Below the pieces are notes generated by a model. It was not told where the DNA came from. It saw only the letters and a list, made by a program, of their open reading frames with translations, and ran no database searches. Both the position numbers and the translations under genes were made by a program. Shown one piece after another: positions 25,592 through 33,047 of a stretch of DNA of 35,193 nucleotides. The stretch lies in contig QIGL01000028.1 in NCBI GenBank assembly GCA_003228915.1, forward strand, positions 1 to 35,193. The letters are read 5' to 3'. Position 1 is the first letter of the stretch; each line of letters begins with the position of its first letter. Origin of the DNA: Acidiferrobacteraceae bacterium. Lineage in GTDB: Bacteria > Pseudomonadota > Gammaproteobacteria > Acidiferrobacterales > SZUA-150.

Positions 25592-25663
25592 AGCAACCCT
25601 AAATACGTGTATATAGTGCACAACGCCGCAGTTCAGGCGCTAATTACCGGGATAGTAGCGAAA

Positions 25664-27082
25664 TTGATCAAAAAAATACTTGTCGCCAATCGTGGTGAAA
25701 TTGCTGTACGGATTGTCCGTGCCTGCTCGGAAATGAGCATAAAGTCTGTGGCCGTTTATTCGGATGCAGATCGCCATGCCCTGCATGTCAAAAAGGCCGA
25801 TGAGGCCTTTAGTCTTGGTCCCGATCCCCTGGGCGGCTACCTGAACGCCCATAGACTGGTCAATATTGCGGTTATGTCCGGTTGTGATGCCCTGCATCCG
25901 GGTTATGGTTTTTTGTCAGAAAATCCCCAGCTTGCCGATATTTGTGAACGTCGCGGAATTACCTTCATTGGGCCCAAAGCGTCCGTTATCCGGAAAATGG
26001 GCAATAAAACCGAAGCTCGACGTGCCATGATTGCAGCCAAGGTGCCGGTCACACCTGGCACCGAAGATAATCTCAGGGATCTTGACGAGGCCATCGAGGT
26101 TGCCGGTGAAGTGGGTTACCCGGTCATGCTCAAGGCAACGTCAGGCGGCGGCGGCCGTGGTATTCGCCGGTGCGAAAATGAAAACGAATTAAAACAGAAT
26201 TTCGATCGGGTCGTTTCAGAAGCGACCAAGGCCTTTGGCTCCGCCGATGTTTTCCTGGAAAAATGCATCGACAACCCGAGACACATCGAGGTCCAGATAC
26301 TGGGTGATACAAGCGGTAACGTGATTCATCTTTTTGAGCGGGATTGTTCCATCCAGCGCCGCCATCAAAAATTAATCGAAATTGCACCGTCGCCACAACT
26401 GAACAGCAAGCAGCGTGATTATGTTTGTAAAATGGCGGTTCGTGCTGCCAAGGCCGTAGATTATGAAAATGCAGGCACTGTCGAATTTTTGCTGGATGAG
26501 AACGATGAATTTTATTTCATGGAAATGAATACACGCCTGCAAGTTGAACACACAATCACCGAACAAATAACAGGCATGGATATCGTGCAGGAACAAATAC
26601 AAATTGCAGCTGGTAATCCGTTATCACTACAACAAAAACAAATTCACATGCGCGGTTATGCCATGCAGTTCCGTATAAATGCCGAAGATCCAAAAAATGA
26701 TTTCTTGCCTAATTTTGGCCGCATTACACGTTATTACGCCGCCGGCGGGCCCGGGGTCAGAACCGATGCGGCAATTTATACCGGTTATATTTTTCCGCCC
26801 TTTTATGACTCCATGTGCGCAAAGTTAACGGTCTGGGCCCTGACCTGGGATCAATTACTGGCGCGGGCAAATCGTGCTTTGCGAGATGTTGGGCTGCACG
26901 GGGTCAAAACAACAAAACCCTTTCACCTGGAAATTTTGAAATCACCTGTGTTCAGGTCAGGTAAGTTTAATACCAGTTTTGTTGAAGAACATCCGGAACT
27001 GGTTGATTATTCGATCAGGCGGCCGCCAGCTGATTTGGCAGCAGTGGTTGCCTCGGCAATTATTGCCCATCACAAATTTTAA
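25664..27082 (+). CDS. pycA: Pyruvate carboxylase subunit A (biotin carboxylase)
   Basis: The 472-residue ATP-grasp enzyme carboxylates biotin with bicarbonate and ATP. It has the N-domain IKKILVANRGEIAVRI, the glycine loop SGGGGRG (160-166), SIQRRHQK (229-236) and EMNTRLQVEH (287-296). I chose the TTG at 25664 because it gives the family start MIKKILVANRGEIA; upstream GTG starts (25607 and 25616) add 16-19 unrelated residues. AccC of acetyl-CoA carboxylase is very similar. However, the next gene is the carboxyltransferase-biotin subunit of pyruvate carboxylase and no accB is present, so PycA is preferred. Confidence 0.88.
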   Translation: MIKKILVANRGEIAVRIVRACSEMSIKSVAVYSDADRHALHVKKADEAFSLGPDPLGGYLNAHRLVNIAVMSGCDALHPGYGFLSENPQLADICERRGITFIGPKASVIRKMGNKTEARRAMIAAKVPVTPGTEDNLRDLDEAIEVAGEVGYPVMLKATSGGGGRGIRRCENENELKQNFDRVVSEATKAFGSADVFLEKCIDNPRHIEVQILGDTSGNVIHLFERDCSIQRRHQKLIEIAPSPQLNSKQRDYVCKMAVRAAKAVDYENAGTVEFLLDENDEFYFMEMNTRLQVEHTITEQITGMDIVQEQIQIAAGNPLSLQQKQIHMRGYAMQFRINAEDPKNDFLPNFGRITRYYAAGGPGVRTDAAIYTGYIFPPFYDSMCAKLTVWALTWDQLLARANRALRDVGLHGVKTTKPFHLEILKSPVFRSGKFNTSFVEEHPELVDYSIRRPPADLAAVVASAIIAHHKF

Positions 27083-27099
27083 CTTTTAAAAATGAAATT

Positions 27100-28935
27100 A
27101 TGACAGCTTCATCAAAAGTACTTGTAACAGATGTAATTTTACGCGATGCCCATCAATCGCTGTTGGCAACTCGTATGCGAACCGAAGACATGCTGCCGAT
27201 TTGTGACAAACTGGACAAGGTTGGTTATTGGTCCCTGGAGGCATGGGGTGGCGCAACTTTTGATGCTTGTGTTCGTTTCCTGAAAGAAGACCCGTGGGAA
27301 AGACTGCGTAAACTAAAGGCTGCCCTGCCCAACACGCCGATTCAAATGTTGTTACGTGGCCAGAATTTGCTGGGTTACCGTCATTATTCAGATGATGTTG
27401 TCCAGGCATTTGTCGCCAGGGCCGCTGAAAACGGTGTTGACGTATTCCGAATTTTTGATGCCATAAACGATTTGCGTAACCTGAAAGTTTCAATTGATGC
27501 GGTTGTTAAATCAGGCAAACATGCCCAGGGCGCTTTAAGTTATACGGTTAGCCCGGTCCATACGATTGAACACTTTGTCGAGCAAGCCAAAGAGCTTGAG
27601 ACCATGGGCTGTCACAGTCTGTGTATAAAAGATATGGCCGGCTTGCTGACTCCGGTTAAAAGCGAAGAATTATTTGCAGCATTGTCTAAAGCAATTAAAA
27701 TACCACTGCATTTTCATTCCCATACTACGGCAGGCATTGCCGATATTTCCATGTTCAAAGCCGTAGAAAATGGTTGCAGGCATGTTGATACCGCAATCAG
27801 TTCTTTATCCTGGGGCACAAGCCATGCGCCGACCGAGAGTATGGTCGTTGCATTTACAGACACACCTTATGACACGGGGCTCAATCTTGAGCTACTGCAA
27901 GAGATCGGTGGTTATTTTTATGAGGTGAGAAAAAAATATCACCAGTACGAAAGTGAGTTCACCGGTATTGATACCCGTGTCCAGTTAAACCAGGTGCCCG
28001 GTGGTATGATTTCGAATTTATCGCACCAGCTAAAAGATCAGGGCGCCCTTGACCGTATGAATGAAGTGCTGGAAGAAATACCGCGAGTCAGAAAAGACAT
28101 GGGTTATCCACCACTGGTGACGCCATCTTCGCAAATAGTTGGCACCCAGGCAGTCCTGAACGTAATTACCGGGGAACGTTACAAGAGTATTACCAATGAA
28201 GTGAAGCTTTATATGCAAGGACGATACGGTAAAGCACCGGGGAAAATTGATGAAAAAATCAGGAGCATGGCCATTGGTAATGACGAAGTCATCACCTGCA
28301 GGCCCGCTGACAAGATAGCGCCCGAGCTGGACAAGCTTAAAAAAGAAATTGGTGATCTCGCTACTTCCGAAGAAGATGTGCTTACCTATGCCATGTTTCC
28401 AGAGATTGGCCGCCAATTTCTTGATGATCGTGCCAATGGTAACCTCCAGGCTGAAACCTTGTTGCCTGCGTCCAATGGCGAAATGGGGGCACAGATGGCG
28501 CCAACAGAGTTTAACGTCACCATGCATGGCGAAACTTACCACATCAAAGTAACAGGTGCGGGCCAGAAATATGACGAACAAAGACCTTTTTATCTCTCGG
28601 TTGATGGTGTGCCTGAAGAAGTCCTGATCGAGAGCCTGGAAGAAATTGAAGCAGCCAGCACTCAATCAGGAAACGGTAGCAAACAATCTGGCGTTAAATC
28701 TGGCAGGACCCGCGCCACAAAACAAGGCCATGTTACCAGTTCAATGCCTGGCACGATTGTCGAAATTATGGTTAAGGTGGGTGACACCATTAAAGATGGT
28801 GATCCGGTGCTTGTCGTTGAGGCCATGAAAATGGAAAATGAAGTCCCCGCCCCCATTAGCGGTACTGTTAAAGCAATCAATGTTAGCAAGGGTGACAGCG
28901 TAAATCCCGATGAAGCCCTGGTAGAGATTGAATAA
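27100..28935 (+). CDS. pycB: Pyruvate carboxylase subunit B (carboxyltransferase and biotin carrier)
   Basis: The 611-residue product transfers carboxyl from biotin to pyruvate, making oxaloacetate. The N-terminal TIM barrel has RDAHQS (15-20, with metal ligand D16), K177 in CIKDMAG (the carbamylated lysine of the family) and HFHSHTTAG (204-212). A conserved PYC/OADA domain, a Ser/Gly/Lys-rich linker (about 518-535) and a biotin domain with K577 in EAMKMENE follow. OadA of the sodium pump is homologous, but no oadB or oadG membrane genes are nearby, so an anaplerotic pyruvate carboxylase is inferred. It follows pycA by 17 bp without a clear ribosome site. Confidence 0.88.
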   Translation: MTASSKVLVTDVILRDAHQSLLATRMRTEDMLPICDKLDKVGYWSLEAWGGATFDACVRFLKEDPWERLRKLKAALPNTPIQMLLRGQNLLGYRHYSDDVVQAFVARAAENGVDVFRIFDAINDLRNLKVSIDAVVKSGKHAQGALSYTVSPVHTIEHFVEQAKELETMGCHSLCIKDMAGLLTPVKSEELFAALSKAIKIPLHFHSHTTAGIADISMFKAVENGCRHVDTAISSLSWGTSHAPTESMVVAFTDTPYDTGLNLELLQEIGGYFYEVRKKYHQYESEFTGIDTRVQLNQVPGGMISNLSHQLKDQGALDRMNEVLEEIPRVRKDMGYPPLVTPSSQIVGTQAVLNVITGERYKSITNEVKLYMQGRYGKAPGKIDEKIRSMAIGNDEVITCRPADKIAPELDKLKKEIGDLATSEEDVLTYAMFPEIGRQFLDDRANGNLQAETLLPASNGEMGAQMAPTEFNVTMHGETYHIKVTGAGQKYDEQRPFYLSVDGVPEEVLIESLEEIEAASTQSGNGSKQSGVKSGRTRATKQGHVTSSMPGTIVEIMVKVGDTIKDGDPVLVVEAMKMENEVPAPISGTVKAINVSKGDSVNPDEALVEIE

Positions 28936-28983
28936 GCCCAGGTTATATAACTTTTTTTATATTTCTGGCCAGCTATTTTATTT

Positions 28984-29559
28984 ATGAAACTTATCCTTGC
29001 CTCTTCATCGGTATATCGCAAGGAGTTGTTGGCACGTCTGCAGCTACCATTTACAACACAAAATCCGGACGTTGATGAAAGCCCACTTGCAAATGAAGCG
29101 CCTGCTGTACTGGTAGAAAGACTTGCCATAAAAAAAGCGAAAGCGATTGCCAGTCGCGAGGAAAATGCACTTGTTATTGGTTGCGACCAGGTTGCCGTTC
29201 ATGGTGGCGAAATTGTGGGCAAACCACGAGATCATGAACACGCGGTTTTACAATTAAAGGCGGCATCGGGAAAAACAATTACGCTCTACACAGGGCTGGT
29301 GCTGATTAATTCCCGTACCTCAAAAATACAGAGTGAAGTAGTTCCCTATAATGTTGTTTTCAAAAAACTCAAGCACGAGCAAATAGAAAATTATCTAAGA
29401 AAAGAAAAACCGTATAACTGTGCTGGCAGTGTTAAATCTGAAGGGTTAGGCATTGCCCTGCTTGAACGTTTTGACGGAGAAGACCCCAATACATTGATCG
29501 GGCTACCCCTGATAAGCCTGATCAAAATGCTTGAGCACGAAGGCCTTTCCGTCATCTAG
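28984..29559 (+). CDS. maf: Maf-family nucleotide pyrophosphatase (YceF type)
   Basis: The 191-residue product has the Maf pattern: LILASSSVYRKELL at the start, PDVDES, VIGCDQVAVHGGEIVGKP and YNCAGSVKSEGLG. It hydrolyses non-canonical or modified nucleoside triphosphates; the YceF subgroup prefers m7GTP in E. coli. It lies 48 bp after pycB and is probably on the same transcript. It ends only 4 bp from the convergent sppA stop. Its orientation relative to yceD and rluC is that of E. coli yceF. Confidence 0.93.
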   Translation: MKLILASSSVYRKELLARLQLPFTTQNPDVDESPLANEAPAVLVERLAIKKAKAIASREENALVIGCDQVAVHGGEIVGKPRDHEHAVLQLKAASGKTITLYTGLVLINSRTSKIQSEVVPYNVVFKKLKHEQIENYLRKEKPYNCAGSVKSEGLGIALLERFDGEDPNTLIGLPLISLIKMLEHEGLSVI

Positions 29560-29563
29560 GTTG

Positions 29564-30529
29564 TTATCTAAGTTGAATATTATTTTTCAATAGTGAAATA
29601 GATAAACTACTCGCCATCGCGGCACCAAATCTACTGGCAAACCGATCCAGCAGATTTTCCTTTTGGGTATAATCAACAATATCATCGGCTCCAATTACGT
29701 CCCGCGCCACCTGGCCGGCACTGCCCATATCATCAATAAGCCCCATTGCCAGCGCTTGCTCACCTGTCCAGAACAATCCAGAAAACATCTCCGGCGTTTC
29801 CTTGAGAGCTTTGCCTCGGCCTTCCCGGACAACGTCTATAAATTGGGCATGAATGTTGTTAAGTACGCCCTGGACATGTTTTTTGTCTTTACTTTTTATT
29901 GGTGAAAATGGATCCAGGATGCCCTTGTTTTCTCCTGCAGTCATCAATCGACGTTCAACTCCAAACTTTTTCATGGCATCAACGAATCCAAAACCATCCA
30001 TCAGCACACCTATAGAACCGACGACACTTGATGGGCTGGCATAAATTTTATCGACACCGGCTACGGCAAAATAACAACCTGAGGCGCATACATCGCCAAT
30101 GACTGCGTATATTTTTTTATCAGCGTATTTGGTTCGAAGTCGTTTAATTTCGTTGTAAATATAATTTGCCTGAACTGGACTTCCGCCTGGGCTGTTCGCG
30201 CGCAAAATAATACCTTTGGCCTCACTTTTAAAAGCCTCGCGCAGACCGCTTACCACCATGTCGGCACTTGCTTCGGTACCAGGCGCAATAATCCCCTGAA
30301 GATCAACCATGGCGCTGTACTCTCCAGATGGATCGGACTTGTTTGATATCCCGTCACCTGATGCCACGATCAGTAAAATGACAAAATAACCGACAAAAAA
30401 TAATTTAAAAAAGATTCCCCAGCGACGGGCCTTTTTTTGTTCATTTAGGGAAGCAAATGCCAGTTTTTCAAGGAGGCTGCGCTCCCACTCAGGTTTTGAA
30501 GTTCCATTTTGGTCGTCGTGCCCAGCCAT
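29564..30529 (-). CDS. sppA: Signal peptide peptidase SppA (S49, short type)
   Basis: The 321-residue inner-membrane protease has one helix at about 37-56 and a periplasmic S49 domain. It clears cleaved signal peptides. The nucleophile is S172 in VGSIGVLMD and the base is K202 in AGENKGILDPF; NSPGGSPVQ (112-120) forms the oxyanion region. The ATG at 30529 has an AAGGAG site 7 bases upstream. A start 45 bases earlier would overlap the Rieske gene and is less likely. It follows that gene by 28 bp. Confidence 0.93.
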   Translation of the reverse strand: MAGHDDQNGTSKPEWERSLLEKLAFASLNEQKKARRWGIFFKLFFVGYFVILLIVASGDGISNKSDPSGEYSAMVDLQGIIAPGTEASADMVVSGLREAFKSEAKGIILRANSPGGSPVQANYIYNEIKRLRTKYADKKIYAVIGDVCASGCYFAVAGVDKIYASPSSVVGSIGVLMDGFGFVDAMKKFGVERRLMTAGENKGILDPFSPIKSKDKKHVQGVLNNIHAQFIDVVREGRGKALKETPEMFSGLFWTGEQALAMGLIDDMGSAGQVARDVIGADDIVDYTQKENLLDRFASRFGAAMASSLSISLLKNNIQLR

Positions 30530-30557
30530 ATTGTTACTCCTTAAATTATCCAGTTTG

Positions 30558-30956
30558 TTAAGTATCCAGATCATTAGCCAATGATATAAATTCTAACCCG
30601 TCTTCAGCGACAAAACAGATATTTTTTTCTGCTTCAACCACTGGCAGTGGTGTTAACGAACGGCCATCACAACGGCCGCTGACACACAAGCCTTTGTCGG
30701 GACTATACAGCGCGCCATGGGTTGCGCAAATAATATATTGCCCGGACCGGTCAAAAAAAAGCCCTTTTTGCAAATCCAGTTCCATTGTCTGGTGGGCACA
30801 CTCATTAAGATACGCCCTGGGCTTGCCCATGAATCTGAGTACAAATGCTGGTCGGACTTCGTTATTTATTTTTACGAGAAACCTCTGGCCAGATCCTTTT
30901 TCTTTCAAGTCAGTACTTTTGCACAACACGAATTTTTTTTCAGTTACATCAGCCAT
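30558..30956 (-). CDS. Rieske [2Fe-2S] ferredoxin-like protein
   Basis: The 132-residue cytosolic protein has the Rieske ligands CxH (C53, H55) and CxxH (C77, H80), spaced as in ferredoxin-type Rieske domains. It has no membrane anchor or oxygenase domain, so it is probably an electron carrier or a redox-sensitive factor with an unknown partner. I chose the ATG at 30956, which overlaps the HAD gene end by 13 bases; a TTG at 30986 is also possible. I recall similar genes between a HAD phosphatase and sppA in Betaproteobacteria and some Gammaproteobacteria, so this is probably an old neighbour. Confidence 0.88.
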   Translation of the reverse strand: MADVTEKKFVLCKSTDLKEKGSGQRFLVKINNEVRPAFVLRFMGKPRAYLNECAHQTMELDLQKGLFFDRSGQYIICATHGALYSPDKGLCVSGRCDGRSLTPLPVVEAEKNICFVAEDGLEFISLANDLDT

Positions 30957-31594
30957 TTCAGAAGATCCGGAAATGTTTTCAGGCAATCCCTCGGTTGATA
31001 GGCAAGTAATTTATCGCACTCGTGGGCACCATAACTGACCGCCATGCAGGCCACATCAGCATTGCATGCCATTTCCATATCGTAGGTAGAATCACCAATC
31101 ATAATTGCCCTGTCAGGACGAACATTCGTAATGGCAAGCAATTCATTAAGCATTTGTGGGTCTGGTTTTGATGAGGTTTCGTCGGAGCATCGTGTGGCTG
31201 TAAAATATTTCTCGAAATCATGCAAATTTAACAACCGATCCAGGCCGACACGATTTTTCCCGGTAGCGACTGCAAGTTGATAACCATTGTCCTGAAGCTG
31301 CAATAATCCTGTTTCGACACCCTCAAAAAATGGCATTTCTGTTTCATCATGAATCAAAAAATGGTCGCGATACAAATCTATTACCTTAAGTTTTTCCTGA
31401 TCACTGCTACCAGGCATTAAAACAGCCATTGACTCCATTAAGCCCAGGCCAATTATATTGCGGATATCAGATTCTTCTGGCGGTGGAATATTCGCATCTT
31501 CCATGGCAGCAATAAAGCAACGCACAATTTTAGCCACTGAATCCATCAAGGTGCCGTCCCAATCGAAAATCACCAAATCAAATTCCCGTTTCAT
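30944..31594 (-). CDS. HAD-family phosphatase, phosphoglycolate phosphatase-like
   Basis: The 216-residue product has the HAD motifs DWDGT (D11 nucleophile, D13), ATGK (T111), SKPDP (K143) and GDSTYD (D168, D172), with an alpha-helical cap of the Gph/PGMB type. It should dephosphorylate a small substrate; phosphoglycolate or a nucleotide is possible. The ATG at 31594 lies 7 bases after the rluC stop. A TTG at 31609 overlapping rluC is an alternative. It corresponds to the HAD gene found after rluC in Pseudomonas. Confidence 0.9.
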   Translation of the reverse strand: MKREFDLVIFDWDGTLMDSVAKIVRCFIAAMEDANIPPPEESDIRNIIGLGLMESMAVLMPGSSDQEKLKVIDLYRDHFLIHDETEMPFFEGVETGLLQLQDNGYQLAVATGKNRVGLDRLLNLHDFEKYFTATRCSDETSSKPDPQMLNELLAITNVRPDRAIMIGDSTYDMEMACNADVACMAVSYGAHECDKLLAYQPRDCLKTFPDLLKWLM

Positions 31595-31601
31595 TCCAGT
31601 G

Positions 31602-32549
31602 TCATTCAAGTTTTTTGATTACTTTTTGAAGTTCTGGCGGCAAGGGGGCCGATACTTTGATTTTTTTGTCTTCATTAATTGCAAACTCGATTGAGGCAGC
31701 ATGCAAAAATAGTCTCTTTAAGCCAATACTTTTTAGTTTCTTGTTTGTCTCCGGATCACCATAACGCTGATCGCCAGCAATTGCCTGGTCTAAATGTGCG
31801 CAATGGACCCGGGCCTGGTGGGTACGTCCTGTTTTAAGCTGAATTTCTACCAGGGTATAGGCCTGGAATTGCTGCACAGGTTTGATAAAACTAATTGCTG
31901 ATTTCCCCGCTTCTGAAACGCGTACCATGCGCTCACCATTGGGGCCTGAAAGTCGCTCCAGGCTGGCAGATACTTTTTTGGTTCCACCTCGCCAGTTACC
32001 CTTGATCAAAGCCAGGTAGCGTTTGTCGACTTTGTGGGTCTGCAGCTGGGCGTGTAATGCCACCAGGGCACTCCTTTTTTTGGCCAGCAGGAGACAGCCT
32101 GATGTCTCTCGATCTAGACGATGTACGAGTTCCAGGAAGCGGTTTTGGCCGCGCAAGCTGCGCATTGCCTCAATTAATCCCAGGCTAATGCCGCTGCCGC
32201 CATGGACTGCCATACCAGATGGCTTGTCCAGCACAATAATCTGCTTATCTTCATGGAGTATACGATCTTCAAGCCAGCTTAAATTAGCTGGATCCCGTAT
32301 CTGCCCTACCCGCTCAGCCTGTGAAATTGGCGGAATTCTTACCCTGTCACCGATTTTTAACCGGTATTCCGGGCGTTTTCTGCCCTTATTGACCCGCACC
32401 TCTCCTTTGCGCACGAGGCGATAAATCCTGCTCTTGGGCACGCCTTTTAGGCGGGATACCAGGAAATTATCCAGCCTTTGGCCGTCATTATCTTCACTTA
32501 TATCAAACCACGAGACAGCCATGGACTTTTGGGCGTTAGCTACGATCAT
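31602..32549 (-). CDS. rluC: 23S rRNA pseudouridine synthase RluC
   Basis: The 315-residue enzyme has an N-terminal S4 RNA-binding domain (about 23-80, with GVPKSRIYRLVRKGEVRVN) and a catalytic domain with D146 in HRLDRETSG. RluC modifies U955, U2504 and U2580 in E. coli 23S rRNA. The neighbour across the divergent spacer is rne, as in E. coli, which supports RluC over RluD. An alternative ATG lies at 32522; neither start has a strong ribosome site. Confidence 0.93.
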   Translation of the reverse strand: MIVANAQKSMAVSWFDISEDNDGQRLDNFLVSRLKGVPKSRIYRLVRKGEVRVNKGRKRPEYRLKIGDRVRIPPISQAERVGQIRDPANLSWLEDRILHEDKQIIVLDKPSGMAVHGGSGISLGLIEAMRSLRGQNRFLELVHRLDRETSGCLLLAKKRSALVALHAQLQTHKVDKRYLALIKGNWRGGTKKVSASLERLSGPNGERMVRVSEAGKSAISFIKPVQQFQAYTLVEIQLKTGRTHQARVHCAHLDQAIAGDQRYGDPETNKKLKSIGLKRLFLHAASIEFAINEDKKIKVSAPLPPELQKVIKKLE

Positions 32550-33047
32550 GAGCCAATGATAACAGATTGCCCAAAACTACCAGCGCTGTTATTATTGCCA
32601 GTGATAGACGTGATTATTTAATTGAATCATTGTTTTACAAAAACACACTTATTTTAAGTGTTTTTAGGTTTGACGTTTATCTGGAATAAAGATTTTTTTG
32701 GCGACTGATATAAATAAACAATCAGCGCTATTTTTGTAACATGCCAGCGATCTCCAGAAATAAGATACGCGGCGACTAAAAGAGACAACCAAAAAAATTA
32801 CGGGTTTTGTATCCTTCGCCCATGCAGAGGGATACCAGCAAGAATAGACGTTCCGGGATGATATCCTGGTAAAGTAATTAATTTAAGTCGTACTGATAAG
32901 TGCGCGTGATTTTGCAACATGGCCTGACTTAAATCAGCATTAGTCGGCGTTTGTGAATCGCTTGTGACAATCTGGATTCAGTACACAGGACAATCTCGAT
33001 ATATTTGGAAGTTTTTGTCCGACCCCGGGACGTCGGGGATTTATAAC
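32550..33047. other. rluC-rne spacer and structured rne leader
   Basis: This 498-base region lies between divergent rluC and rne and has no gene. Hairpin candidates on the plus strand are 32645-32661 (ACACTT/AAGTGT followed by T's), 32809-32835 (GTATCC/GGATAC), 32853-32869 (CCGGGAT/ATCCTGG, one G-T pair) and a 9-bp perfect pair at 32881-32889 and 32926-32934. I could not assign the promoters. A long structured leader is known in E. coli rne, where it mediates autoregulation. Confidence 0.55.
33023..33038 (+). promoter_or_regulatory. Hairpin occluding the rne ribosome binding site
   Basis: A perfect 5-bp GC stem (CCCCG/CGGGG) with a 6-base loop ends 9 bases before the rne ATG. Its right arm is most of the GGGGA ribosome site, so folding would block initiation. 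Confidence 0.55.

Noticed and set aside
25664-27082. Acetyl-CoA carboxylase AccC
   Set aside because: No accB lies next to it, and the adjacent carboxyltransferase-biotin subunit indicates pyruvate carboxylase.
28030-28665. 211-residue minus-strand frame opposite pycB
   Set aside because: The pycB product is a full-length conserved enzyme; the antisense frame has no recognisable domain or ribosome site.
27100-28935. Sodium-pumping oxaloacetate decarboxylase alpha subunit
   Set aside because: The membrane subunit genes oadB and oadG are absent, and a biotin carboxylase gene is paired instead.
28941-28960. GTTATATAAC palindrome before a T run after pycB as a terminator
   Set aside because: The stem is only 3-4 A-T rich pairs once a loop is allowed, too weak for intrinsic termination.
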